Assembly: GCA_035995025.1 (NCBI GenBank)
Contig: DASYKY010000044.1
Span: forward strand, 9,939-73,938
From: Actinophytocola sp035995025
GTDB taxonomy: Bacteria > Actinomycetota > Actinomycetes > Mycobacteriales > Pseudonocardiaceae
Length of the DNA: 64,000 nt
Direction: 5' to 3'
Below, piece after piece: positions 41,782 to 50,865 of this stretch. The number at the start of each line of letters is the position of its first letter. Positions within the stretch are counted from its first letter, which is position 1. Made by a program: the position numbers and the translations under genes. A model generated the notes under the pieces. It saw only the letters and a program-made list of their open reading frames with translations. It searched no databases and had not been told where the DNA came from.

Positions 41782-43271
41782 CGGGTACCTGCCATCGCGT
41801 TGTGGGTGACCGGCACGGAAGGAGGACCGGACTCGGTCGTCTTGTCGGCGGCCGGTCGGGACCGGTGGACGATCACCGCGCCGAGCAGGCGACGCCCGGC
41901 GTCGACGCAAGCCTGTGTGAGCCCGAATAGCTCCCACTGGGTCCGGGTGCCGGCGGTGGTTACGAGCACCACGCCGGTCGTGTCGCTGGCGTCCGGCACG
42001 GTGGGCATCGCGGCCGAGAGCTCCGCTAGCTGCAGGACCGTGCGCCGGGTGGCGGGCCGAGGGTCGGCGCTCGCGCGGATCACCGGCCGCGGGCCCGGGG
42101 TGCCGAGGCGCTCGACGACGTCGGCGAAGGCGGGGATGTCGGTCACTACCTCGGTTGGGTCGCCGCCGGCGGCGGCCGACACGGCGAGCTGGGCGACACC
42201 GGCGAGCGCGTCGGGGTCGTCGTCCGCCACCAGGACGAGCGTGCTCGTTCTGGTGGTTTCGGAGCCCGACCCGTCGCGCAGCCGGCTCACCGCGCGCCTG
42301 TACCGGACGGCATGGTCTCGATCGCTTTCGGCCACCGACAGCTGCTCGACGAGCCACGGCTTGTCCTGCTGCAGCAGCCAGCGGAGCAGGGCGCGCCGTC
42401 GCGGCCCGGAACCGGAGGTCTCCGCGTTGTCCTCGTGCGGCACGGTGACGCTGCCCAGCACGGTCGTACCCAGGGCGGAGCCTATGTCGGCATCGGTGTG
42501 CAGCCGCCGGTCCCGGCGCGCCGCCATCAGGTGGGCGAACACGCCGACCAGAACGGCGAGCAGTGCGCCGCCGAGGGCGAGCTGGAGCAGCGTGGGCGCG
42601 GCCTTGTCGGTCGGCCGCTCGGCCGGGCCCATCACGACCAACTTCGTCAGGCTGGAGGAGCTCTCTGACTCGGTGAGTGCTGTCATCGACTCGTTGAGGG
42701 CGCTGCGCACTGCCTCAAGTTGAGTGCGGGCCTGCACGCTCTCGACACTGCGGCCGCCCGCCGCGTTGTGCAGCTGGGTGATCAGGGCGTTGGTCTGCTT
42801 GATCTGGTCGCGAAGCGCGTCCTGTTGTTCCTGCCGCAGGGTCGCGGAGGCGTCCGCGGTGTCGGCGGCGAGCTCGGTGGAGAAGGCCACGTACTCCTGG
42901 GCGACCCGGTCGGCGAGCTGTTGGGCCCGGTCGGGGCTGTCGGCGTCAGCGGTGACCGCGATGACGTTGCCGTCGGCCACCGCGGCGGTCACCGACTTCT
43001 CAAGGTCCGCTCCGCTGATCCCCCAATGCAGCGCGTCAGCGGTCCGGCCGAGTACGACCGAGCTGGTCGCGACCTGAGTCTCGGTCTCCAGCTCGTCGGC
43101 CGCCCGGGTGCCCTGCAGCACGACATTGGCAGATGCTTCGTAGCCGGGGGACAGGAGCAGGGAGGCGCCCGCACCGGCGATCGCGCCGACTATGGCGAAC
43201 ACGATCAGTAACCGCCACCGTCGCCGAAATACCTGCCCGACCATGGACAGTCGCACGGTTTCGTCGTTCAC
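41778..43271 (-). CDS. Wzz-like chain-length determinant with degenerate nucleotide-binding fold
   Basis: A 497-residue protein. A membrane helix at about residues 20-42 (LLIVFAIVGAIAGAGASLLL) is followed by the Wzz domain (YEASANVVLQGTRAAD), a coiled coil (about 110-170) and a second membrane helix (LALGGALLAVLVGVFAHL). The C-terminal part is an alpha/beta domain (STLVLVADDDPDALAGVAQLA, GVVLVTTAGTR, GAVIVHRSRP) that again lacks a P-loop. So neither Wzz protein in this locus carries an obvious active tyrosine kinase. The start is GTG 43271 with a GGGGGTCC stretch upstream. Confidence 0.8.
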   Translation of the reverse strand: MNDETVRLSMVGQVFRRRWRLLIVFAIVGAIAGAGASLLLSPGYEASANVVLQGTRAADELETETQVATSSVVLGRTADALHWGISGADLEKSVTAAVADGNVIAVTADADSPDRAQQLADRVAQEYVAFSTELAADTADASATLRQEQQDALRDQIKQTNALITQLHNAAGGRSVESVQARTQLEAVRSALNESMTALTESESSSSLTKLVVMGPAERPTDKAAPTLLQLALGGALLAVLVGVFAHLMAARRDRRLHTDADIGSALGTTVLGSVTVPHEDNAETSGSGPRRRALLRWLLQQDKPWLVEQLSVAESDRDHAVRYRRAVSRLRDGSGSETTRTSTLVLVADDDPDALAGVAQLAVSAAAGGDPTEVVTDIPAFADVVERLGTPGPRPVIRASADPRPATRRTVLQLAELSAAMPTVPDASDTTGVVLVTTAGTRTQWELFGLTQACVDAGRRLLGAVIVHRSRPAADKTTESGPPSVPVTHNAMAGTR

Positions 43272-43410
43272 TGCGAGGACCCCCTTTCGAGGCACTGAGA
43301 TCCGTGTCAAGTACGTGACAGCGGGCAAGTACTCACGAACCCCGTCGCCTCGAATCTGGCTTCGGTTACAGCTGGTTGGTAACTTTTAGTCAAACTGGGA
43401 CATAAGGCAC
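43272..43410 (-). promoter_or_regulatory. Intergenic leader of the wzz genes
   Basis: The 139-bp gap contains, on the minus strand, TTGACT and TGTAAC separated by 17 bp (TTGACT then AAAAGTTACC...), a possible weak promoter for the Wzz and downstream genes. It is noticeably more A/T-rich than the surroundings. Confidence 0.4.
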
Positions 43411-44599
43411 TTACGTTCTGTGGTCGATCGCTGACGCGTACGCCGCGAGCAGCGCTTCAGTCGAACGGGCCCAGGACAGCTCGCCTTCGACCCTGGCCTT
43501 GCCGATCTCACCCATCCGTGCCCGCTCGGCGGGATCGTCCATCAGCTGGGCGGTGAGCTTCGCGAACTCGGCGACGTCGTTGGCCCGCGCGTACACCGCC
43601 GCGGGGCCCGCGGACACCCGCGCCTCGCGCAGCTCGAAGGACACGACCGGCTTGCCCATGGCCATGTACTCCATGACCTTGTTCATGGTGGACACGTCGT
43701 TGAGCGGGTTCTTCGGGTCCGGCGACAGGCACACGTCCGCTGTGGACAGATAGCGGACGAGGTCCGCGTCGGGGATGCGGCCGGTGAACTCCACCTGGTC
43801 GGCCAGGCCGAGCGAGTCCGCGAGGCGCACCATCTCGTCGAAGGTGTCGCCCGCGCCGACGAACACGGCGTGCCAGTCGGTGCGGGCCTGCTCGTCGCGC
43901 AGCGCGGCCAGCGCGTTCAGCGCGTAGTCCACCCCGTCCTGCGGGCCCATCACGCCGAGGTAGCACAGCAGGTACGGCTTGCCCCTCTTGAGCTCCGGCT
44001 CGGGCGGCACCTGCCTGAAGCGCTCCACCGCGGGCGCGCTGCGCACCACGAACACCTTGTCCGGCGCCATCTTCCCGCGGGTGAGCGCGACCTGGCGGTA
44101 GCTCTCGTTGGTGGCGATCACGACGTCGGCCGCGCGGTAGGTGGCCCGCTCGGCCCGCAGCACCGCGCGGTAGAGGACGTCCTCGCCGCGGTCGAAGCGG
44201 GACAGGTACAGCTCGGGCACCAGGTCGTGCTGGTCGAACACGAACCGCGCGCCCTGCCGCTTGAGCATGCGGGCCACCAGGAACAGCAGGTCCGGCGGGT
44301 TGCATGCGTGCACCACGTCGACCTTGCCGACCGTCTTCACGATGCGGCGGGCGAGCCGCAGCTGGTGCCAGACGGCCGAGCCGTACTCCTTGAGGTAGCC
44401 GGCCGGACCGCCGGACGCCTCGTGCCACGGGTAGCGGTGGATGCGCACCCCGTCCAGCTCGACGTACGGCTCGGTGTCCCGTTTCGTCCCTTGTGGACAA
44501 ATGACGTGGACCTCCCAGCCCGCGTCCCGCAGGGTGGTGGACTCCTGCCACACCCTGCGGTCGAACGGGACCGAGAGGTTCTCGACGAGAATCAGTGCT

Positions 44600-44619
<20 letters not shown>
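43411..44619 (-). CDS. Family 4 glycosyltransferase (WcaI/PelF-like GT-B)
   Basis: A 402-residue GT-B enzyme. The start LILVENLSVPFDRRVWQES is typical of GT4 enzymes in exopolysaccharide loci. The donor site shows CYLGVMGPQDGVDYALNAL, VEFTGRIPDADL and the E-x7-E region DVSTMNKVMEYMAMGKPVV. The ATG at 44619 overlaps the upstream dehydrogenase gene by 20 bp; later starts would remove the conserved first strand, so the overlap is probably real. It would add a sugar to the growing repeat unit, perhaps the uronic acid supplied by the adjacent dehydrogenase. Confidence 0.88.
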
Positions 44620-45928
<1,309 letters not shown>

Positions 45929-46135
45929 GCGCCCACCCGATTCCGGGCAGCACAAAACACGCGTGACGTCACCACGCTGCATCCTCCGTCGGATTTTGGG
46001 ACCCGGTCCCCGAACCGGGCAGGTCGTGCGGTGACATCGACGCCGCACCTGACTACTCGTTCAGTAGGTCGGTGGACCGTGGCATCCCGTTACCGGGTTC
46101 CTCAACCGAGCGTCACCTCACACCTGTAGCTTCGG

Positions 46136-46194
46136 CTGGGACATTGCCTGGACACTGCCTGGACATTGCCTGGGACACTGCCTGGGACATTCGC
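46136..46194. repeat. Five tandem copies of CTGG(G)ACAYTGC between divergent dehydrogenase genes
   Basis: Copies at 46136-46147, 46148-46158, 46159-46169, 46170-46181 and 46182-46194 (last one degenerate, ATTCGC). Unit length alternates 12/11/11/12/13 bp, close to one helical turn. They end 33 bp before the GTG of the UDP-glucose dehydrogenase gene, inside the 299-bp divergent promoter region, so they may be an array of regulator sites. Confidence 0.75.
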
Positions 46195-46227
46195 CCGTAC
46201 ATGGCGGCCACGAAGAGGAGTGCAGAC

Positions 46228-47532
46228 GTGTTCGTACGTCGGATCGCGGTGGTAGGCACCGGTTATGTCGGGCTCACCACCGGCGCCTGCCTCGCCTCGC
46301 TCGGCCACCATGTCGTCTGCGCGGACGTGGACGCCGACAAGATCAAGCGCCTCTGTTCGGGTGAGGTCGACATCCTGGAGCCGGGGCTGGCGGAGCTGGT
46401 GTCCGGGGGGCTCGCGGCCGGCCGGCTGTCGTTCGTGCTCGGCGCGGCCGCGGCCGCCGAGGGCTGCGAGGTCGTGTTCCTGTGCGTGCCGACCCCGATG
46501 GGCGTCGGCGGGGTGGCCGACCTGTCGGTCGTCGAGTCGGTCATCGAGGAGGTCGGCGCGCTGCTGCCGCCCAACAGCGTCGTGGTCAACAAGTCGACCG
46601 TGCCGGTCGGCACCGCGCTGCGCACCGCCGAGCTGCTCGAGCGCGAGGACGTGGCGGTCGTGTCCAACCCGGAGTTCCTCCGCGAGGGCTCCGCGGTGCA
46701 CGACTTCATGCACCCGGACCGGATCGTCGTCGGCTGCGACCAGCAGGACGCGGCCGAGCGGGTCGCCGCGCTCTACGCCCGCCTCGGCGCGCCGACCGTG
46801 CTGACCGACGCGGCCAGCGCCGAGCTCGTCAAGTACGCGGCCAACTGCTACCTCGCGATGAAGCTGTCCTATGTGAACGCGATCGCCGAGCTGTGCGACC
46901 GGCTCGGTGCGGACATCTCCGACGTCACCGAGGGCATGGGCTACGACAAGCGCATCGGCCAGTCGTTCCTGCAGCCCGGCCCGGGCTGGGGCGGCTCCTG
47001 CCTGCCGAAGGACACCTCGGCGATGCTGCAGCTCGCGGACGCCGCCGACTTCGAGTTCCGGCTCATCCGCGCCACGATCGACACCAACAACCGGCAGCGC
47101 CAGCGCATGGTCGAGAAGGTGCGCATGGCCGTGACCGGCAAGCGCGGCGGCTCGCTGTCGAAGGTGCGGCTCGGCGTGCTGGGCCTGACGTTCAAGGCCG
47201 GCACCGACGACCTGCGCGACTCACCGGCACTGGCCGTGGCCGCGCTGCTCCGCCAGGCGGGCGCGAAGCTTGTCGGCTACGACCCGGCCCTGCGCTCCGG
47301 CGACACCCGTGCCGACCTGGACGGGATCACCGTGGTCGACGACCCGTACGTGGCCGCCGAGGGCGTCGAGGCGCTGGTCGTGCTGACCGAGTGGCCGGAG
47401 TTCCGGGCGCTGGACTGGGCCAAGCTCGCCGCCGTGGTGGGCCGCCCGGTGGTCGTCGACACCCGCAACCTGCTCGACCCGGACGTCGTACGCCGGGCCG
47501 GCTTCCAGTGGGAGGGCCTAGGCCGCCACTGA
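46228..47532 (+). CDS. ugd: UDP-glucose 6-dehydrogenase
   Basis: A 434-residue enzyme that oxidises UDP-glucose to UDP-glucuronate. The NAD loop VVGTGYVGLTTGACLA, VPTPMGVGG, NKSTVPVGT, NPEFLREGSAVHDF, the catalytic Cys (about residue 258) in GWGGSCLPKD and FKAGTDDLRDSP are all present. The GTG at 46228 is chosen because AGAGGAG lies 7 nt upstream; an ATG at 46201 has no such site. The gene diverges from the - arm and marks the right edge of the polysaccharide locus. Confidence 0.93.
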   Translation: MFVRRIAVVGTGYVGLTTGACLASLGHHVVCADVDADKIKRLCSGEVDILEPGLAELVSGGLAAGRLSFVLGAAAAAEGCEVVFLCVPTPMGVGGVADLSVVESVIEEVGALLPPNSVVVNKSTVPVGTALRTAELLEREDVAVVSNPEFLREGSAVHDFMHPDRIVVGCDQQDAAERVAALYARLGAPTVLTDAASAELVKYAANCYLAMKLSYVNAIAELCDRLGADISDVTEGMGYDKRIGQSFLQPGPGWGGSCLPKDTSAMLQLADAADFEFRLIRATIDTNNRQRQRMVEKVRMAVTGKRGGSLSKVRLGVLGLTFKAGTDDLRDSPALAVAALLRQAGAKLVGYDPALRSGDTRADLDGITVVDDPYVAAEGVEALVVLTEWPEFRALDWAKLAAVVGRPVVVDTRNLLDPDVVRRAGFQWEGLGRH

Positions 47533-47651
47533 GCCACTGCGCCGCCTCCCCGGAATTTAAAGTTGGGGTCATTTTGGTTGGTGCTGTCGCCTTTGGTGCG
47601 TACCCGTGGTTGGGTTGCGTTTCGTTCCCCTTGGGTGCGGTTGGTCAGGGG
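47533..47651. other. G/T-rich convergent intergenic strip
   Basis: A 119-bp region between two convergent genes, with strong strand asymmetry (G and T on the + strand, little C and A) and an A/T-rich start (GGAATTTAAAGTT). No hairpin terminator is seen. Confidence 0.6.
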
Positions 47652-48101
47652 TCAATTTGCGCAGAACTCGTTGCCCTCTGGGTCTTGCATGACCCACCAG
47701 TGGCCTGCCGGGCCCTGGTTCACCTCGTTGACGCGGTTGGCGCCCAGGGCCTCGAGCCGCTCGACCAGCGCGACGAGGCTGTCCTCGCCGTGGACGTCGA
47801 TGTGTAGGCGGTTCTTTGCCGTCTTGGGCTCCGGGACGTTCTGGAACAGGATTCGCCTGCCCTGGCCGACGCCGGTGGTCTCGTCGTAGGGGTCGTCGGG
47901 GTGGCGGATCGCCACCAAGCCGCGGAAGTGGCGCCTGCCGCCGTGCTCGGCGACCAGGTTCTCGGGGATCTGGCCGGCGGCCAGCAGGTTCTTGATCAGC
48001 TCGTCCTGGTTCTCCACCTCGTACTCGAGCGCGGCGGCCCAGAAGTCCGCGAGGGCGGGCGCGTCGTGCGTGTCGATGACCAGTTTCCAGTGCAGTGCCA
48101 T
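47652..48101 (-). CDS. VOC-superfamily (glyoxalase/bleomycin-resistance-like) protein
   Basis: A 149-residue protein with two beta-alpha-beta-beta-beta modules. The N-terminal LVIDTHDAPALADFWAAAL and the C-terminal VMQDPEGNEFCAN are hallmark segments of this group, and RLHIDVHGED provides the His of the second module. Substrate unknown. Start ATG 48101. Confidence 0.85.
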   Translation of the reverse strand: MALHWKLVIDTHDAPALADFWAAALEYEVENQDELIKNLLAAGQIPENLVAEHGGRRHFRGLVAIRHPDDPYDETTGVGQGRRILFQNVPEPKTAKNRLHIDVHGEDSLVALVERLEALGANRVNEVNQGPAGHWWVMQDPEGNEFCAN

Positions 48102-48132
48102 GTGCGTCGTTATACCGGCGGGCACCGACAAA

Positions 48133-48960
48133 TCAGCGGAACTCCACGATCGCCAGCGCCTGGTCGTCGTGCCGCTTGGGGCGCGGCCAGCGGGTGCCGT
48201 GCGGGTCGGACTCCTCGGCCGCGCGGACCGCGTCGAGCACGGCGTCCGCGCCCTTGTCCGCGACCAGCGCGAACACGGCGGCCCAGTCCGGGAAGATCCG
48301 GTAGTCGTCGACCCCGCAGGCCACGCCGTCGCTCGCGAGCAGGATCCGCCGGACGTCGGCGCGGGGCCAGGTCGCGCGCCGCGCCTCGTACGCGGCGTCG
48401 GGGTCGGCCTCCGCCACCCAGAAGCCGCCCTCGGTGTTGCGCAGCCGCCCGACCGCGGTGGCCGAGGTCCGCAGCGCCGCCACGTGGTCCGCGCCGTAGC
48501 CCTCGCCACCGCGCAGCCGGTCGCGGTAGGTCCCGCCCGGCCGGGGCAGCTTCGCGATCCGGTCGTCCTCGAGCGTCGACACGCCGCCGGCCGTCTCGAC
48601 CGCGACCGGGCTGTCGGCGAGCACCAGCCCCTCGACGACCGCCTCGTCCCACCGCACGAGCGCGACCGTGCTGGACGGTGACTCGCCCGGCGCGAGCCCG
48701 TGGTCCCTGGCGGTGGACCGGATGGCGGCGGCCAGCAGGTCGGCGAGGTCCATGTCCGGGTAGCCGGTCAGCCGCGCGGCGAGCGCGCCCGCGAGCAGGC
48801 CCGCGTACCAGCCGCCGCTGCGCAGCCCGGGCCGCAGCGTCGTCGCGCCGTCCAGCACCACCACGGCGTTCGGCAGCACGGCGACCACGTCCTCGCTCGG
48901 CCGCGGCGCCCCGTCCACGCCGACGCCAGCACGCTCGGCGACCTCCACCACGACGTCCAT
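48133..48960 (-). CDS. PP2C-like protein phosphatase domain protein
   Basis: A 275-residue protein with the PP2C fold pattern: an N-terminal strand pair with NAVVVLDGATT (an Asp-Gly metal site), SSTVALVRWDE, and RILLASDGVACGVDD, the second Asp-Gly site, followed by HDDQALAIVEF at the end (third acidic site). It probably removes phosphate from Ser/Thr of a partner protein. The gene is divergent from a small HTH regulator plus a Clp-N gene, and two palindromes lie between them, suggesting shared control. ATG 48960 has no clear Shine-Dalgarno and may be read from a leaderless message. Confidence 0.8.
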   Translation of the reverse strand: MDVVVEVAERAGVGVDGAPRPSEDVVAVLPNAVVVLDGATTLRPGLRSGGWYAGLLAGALAARLTGYPDMDLADLLAAAIRSTARDHGLAPGESPSSTVALVRWDEAVVEGLVLADSPVAVETAGGVSTLEDDRIAKLPRPGGTYRDRLRGGEGYGADHVAALRTSATAVGRLRNTEGGFWVAEADPDAAYEARRATWPRADVRRILLASDGVACGVDDYRIFPDWAAVFALVADKGADAVLDAVRAAEESDPHGTRWPRPKRHDDQALAIVEFR

Positions 48961-48974
48961 GATCGAGATCGTAT

Positions 48975-48994
48975 CTGTCAACTCAGGTTGACAG
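48975..48994. promoter_or_regulatory. Operator 1: CTGTCAAC-TCAG-GTTGACAG
   Basis: A perfect palindrome with 8-bp arms and 4-bp centre. The core GTCAAC-N4-GTTGAC is the same as in the second site 27 bp away (centre to centre). It lies just upstream of the PP2C-like gene start. Confidence 0.75.
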
Positions 48995-49003
48995 CGGACA
49001 GTT

Positions 49004-49019
49004 GTCAACATAAGTTGAC
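49004..49019. promoter_or_regulatory. Operator 2: GTCAAC-ATAA-GTTGAC
   Basis: A perfect palindrome with 6-bp arms ending 3 bp before the ATG of the small HTH gene at 49023. With site 1 it forms a pair, most simply explained as the target of that HTH protein controlling both divergent promoters. Confidence 0.75.
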
Positions 49020-49022
49020 GGC

Positions 49023-49232
49023 ATGAGTGAGGCGACGGAACTGGCGAGTGCGGCGGGCGACCGGGACCCACGGGTGGGTCTGCGGGCCGTCGCCGCCCTG
49101 CGCACGCTGCTGGAACGGCTCGAGGCGGTGCAGGTGCGCAACGCCAGGGCGAGTGGTTGGTCGTGGCAGGAGATCGCCGCCGAGCTGGGAGTCAGCCGGC
49201 AGGCGGTACACAAGAAGCACGGGAGGTCCTGA
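49023..49232 (+). CDS. Small helix-turn-helix protein
   Basis: A 69-residue protein, almost all helical, whose end contains a classic HTH: SWQEIAAELGVSRQAVHKKHG, of the sigma-region-4/Trp-repressor-like kind. It probably binds the pair of palindromes just upstream, as a dimer. It is followed after 2 bp by the Clp-N gene and is almost certainly in the same operon. Such short HTH plus Clp-N gene pairs occur in other actinobacteria. Confidence 0.8.
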   Translation: MSEATELASAAGDRDPRVGLRAVAALRTLLERLEAVQVRNARASGWSWQEIAAELGVSRQAVHKKHGRS

Positions 49233-49234
49233 AC

Positions 49235-49762
49235 ATGTTCGAGCGGTTCACCAAGCCGGCGCGGCAGGTCGTCACCGACGCCGTCGACGAGGCCGAGCGC
49301 GAGCGGGCGCCGCGGGTCGCGCCCAAGCACGTGCTGCTCGCGTTGCTGGGCAAGGAAACGCGCTCGGCCGCCGTGCTCGCCGGCGCGGGCGTCACGCGGG
49401 AGGCGCTGCTCGAGGCGTTCGAGGTGATCGCCCGCCGAGGCGGGCTCACCGACGCCGAGGCCGAGGCGCTGCGCTCGCTCGGCATCGACGTGGACACGGT
49501 CGTCGAGCAGGTCGAGCGCGAGCACGGCGCGGGCGCGCTCACCGAGCCGCGCACCCCGCGGCTGGCCCGTGTCCCGTTCGCTGACGAGACCAAGGAACTG
49601 CTGGTCACCACGCTGCGGCAGGCCGTGGAGCGCGGCGACCGCCGCATCGGTGACGAGCACCTGCTGCTCGCGCTGGCGTTCTCGGGCGGCGCCGCGCAGG
49701 TGCTGGCCGCGCACGGGCTGACCTACCCCGAGCTGCGGGCGCGGCTGGCACAGGCTGCCTAG
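49235..49762 (+). CDS. Stand-alone Clp N-terminal (double Clp-N repeat) protein
   Basis: A 175-residue protein consisting only of ClpC-type N-domain repeats, without ATPase modules. Repeat 1: MFERFTKPARQVVTDA...HVLLALLG; repeat 2: ETKELLVTTLRQAVERGD...EHLLLALAF. In ClpC this domain binds adaptors and phospho-arginine substrates. A free domain may capture substrates or act as an adaptor or anti-adaptor. ATG 49235 has GGGAGG upstream. Its TAG overlaps the TAG of the convergent DUF5655 gene in the shared CTAG. Confidence 0.85.
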   Translation: MFERFTKPARQVVTDAVDEAERERAPRVAPKHVLLALLGKETRSAAVLAGAGVTREALLEAFEVIARRGGLTDAEAEALRSLGIDVDTVVEQVEREHGAGALTEPRTPRLARVPFADETKELLVTTLRQAVERGDRRIGDEHLLLALAFSGGAAQVLAAHGLTYPELRARLAQAA

Positions 49763-50178
49763 AGCGGGGTGGAGAGGTAGGCGTCGGTGAGCCAGTCGCG
49801 GACCTGGTCGTCGACGTCGTCCGGCCCGCGCAGCTTGGTCTCGTGGTAGACGCGGCTGCCGGACACCGGGAGGCGGCGGCTGATCCGCGGGTCGGTCACC
49901 GAGTGGGACAAGATGAACGAGAGCGTCATCCAGCGGGTCTTCGGCCGCAGCTCGGCGAAGGTCCGCGACCGCTTGAAGAACAGCCCGACCGACACCGGCT
50001 CCAGGTGCAGCGGCCCGAGCGTGACCAGGTGGGCGTGCACCGCGTCGAAGACCGGCCGCTCGAACGGCGGGCCGTCGGCGGCGAAGTAGTCCTCGAGCGT
50101 CATGGCCGGCGCGCACTCGTGCGACTGGTTGCGCCTGCCGAACCGGCGGTCGCACTCCGGGCAGGTCCAGGCGGTCAC
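49759..50178 (-). CDS. DUF5655-type protein with N-terminal zinc finger
   Basis: A 139-residue protein. The N-terminus has a C-x2-C...H-x-C set (TCPECDRR, QSHEC) that can bind zinc. The rest is one domain with FERPVFDAVHAHL, VGLFFKRSRTFAELRPK and SGSRVYHETKLRGPDD, which resembles DUF5655 proteins of unknown function. The GTG at 50178 overlaps the stop of the membrane protein gene (GTGA), so the two are one transcript. Confidence 0.75.
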   Translation of the reverse strand: MTAWTCPECDRRFGRRNQSHECAPAMTLEDYFAADGPPFERPVFDAVHAHLVTLGPLHLEPVSVGLFFKRSRTFAELRPKTRWMTLSFILSHSVTDPRISRRLPVSGSRVYHETKLRGPDDVDDQVRDWLTDAYLSTPL

Positions 50179-50825
50179 CGCCCGATTGTGCCCCGCCACC
50201 GCACGAACGGGAGGAACGCCTGGGTGAGCGGCCCGATCGCGAGCGCGTACACCACGGTGCCGACGCCGACCGTGCCGCCGAGCAGCCACCCGGTGGTCAG
50301 CACGGTCAGCTCGATGCCGGTGCGGATCACCCGGACCGACACGCCGGTGCGCGCCACGAGCCCGGTCATCAGCCCGTCGCGCGGGCCCGCGCCGAGTCGG
50401 ACGCCGATGTAGGCGGCGGTGGCCAGCCCGTTGAGCACGACGCCGCCGACCATCAGCGCGATCCGCCACGCCATCGCGTGCGCCGGGGCGAGCAGCGCGA
50501 GGGTCGCGTCCACGGCGACCGCGATCACCACGATGTTGGCCACCGTGCCGAGGCCCGGCCGCTGGCGCAGCGGGATCCAGCACAGGAGGACCAGCGCGCC
50601 GACGATCGCGGTCACCGTGCCGAACGTCAGTCCGGTCCGCTGCGACAGCGCCTGGTGCAGCACATCCCACGGGTCAAGGCCCAGCCCGCCGCGGATCATC
50701 AGGGCCATGCTCACGCCGTAGAGCACGAGGCCGCCGGTCAGCTGCGGCAGCCGGCGCAGCGGCCGGGTCGTCAACGGAATCGGTCTCAGGTCAATCGGTG
50801 CCACGTGGCCATCTTCAGGACGCAT
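50175..50825 (-). CDS. YczE/YitT-like membrane protein
   Basis: A 216-residue protein with about six membrane helices (GGLVLYGVSMALMIRGGLG, FGTVTAIVGALVLLCWIPL, VANIVVIAVAVDATLALL, IALMVGGVVLNGLATAAYIG and two more). It belongs to the YczE group of membrane proteins that sit next to MocR-type regulators. It may be a transporter or sensor. It diverges from the MocR gene across an 18-bp operator. A shorter GTG start at 50804 is possible; the ATG at 50825 is preferred because it is followed by a typical charged leader. Confidence 0.82.
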   Translation of the reverse strand: MRPEDGHVAPIDLRPIPLTTRPLRRLPQLTGGLVLYGVSMALMIRGGLGLDPWDVLHQALSQRTGLTFGTVTAIVGALVLLCWIPLRQRPGLGTVANIVVIAVAVDATLALLAPAHAMAWRIALMVGGVVLNGLATAAYIGVRLGAGPRDGLMTGLVARTGVSVRVIRTGIELTVLTTGWLLGGTVGVGTVVYALAIGPLTQAFLPFVRWRGTIGR

Positions 50826-50843
50826 GTTCTTCTTTATCAATAG

Positions 50844-50861
50844 CCAATCTGCAAAGATTGG
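50844..50861. promoter_or_regulatory. Operator CCAATCT-GCAA-AGATTGG between yczE-like and mocR-like genes
   Basis: A perfect palindrome with 7-bp arms and 4-bp centre, ending 4 bp before the ATG of the MocR-type gene and 18 bp from the divergent start. It is the likely binding site of the MocR-type regulator. Confidence 0.75.
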
Positions 50862-50865
50862 ACAT

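Noticed and set aside
37534..42723. A 1,729-codon open frame on the + strand
   Set aside because: It is antisense to asnB and both Wzz genes, Arg/Gly/Val-rich and without a recognisable domain; long antisense frames are usual in DNA with G/C at third positions.
46072..46227. Extended start of the ugd-like gene through the tandem repeats
   Set aside because: The in-frame translation of the repeats has no resemblance to the family and a good Shine-Dalgarno precedes GTG 46228.
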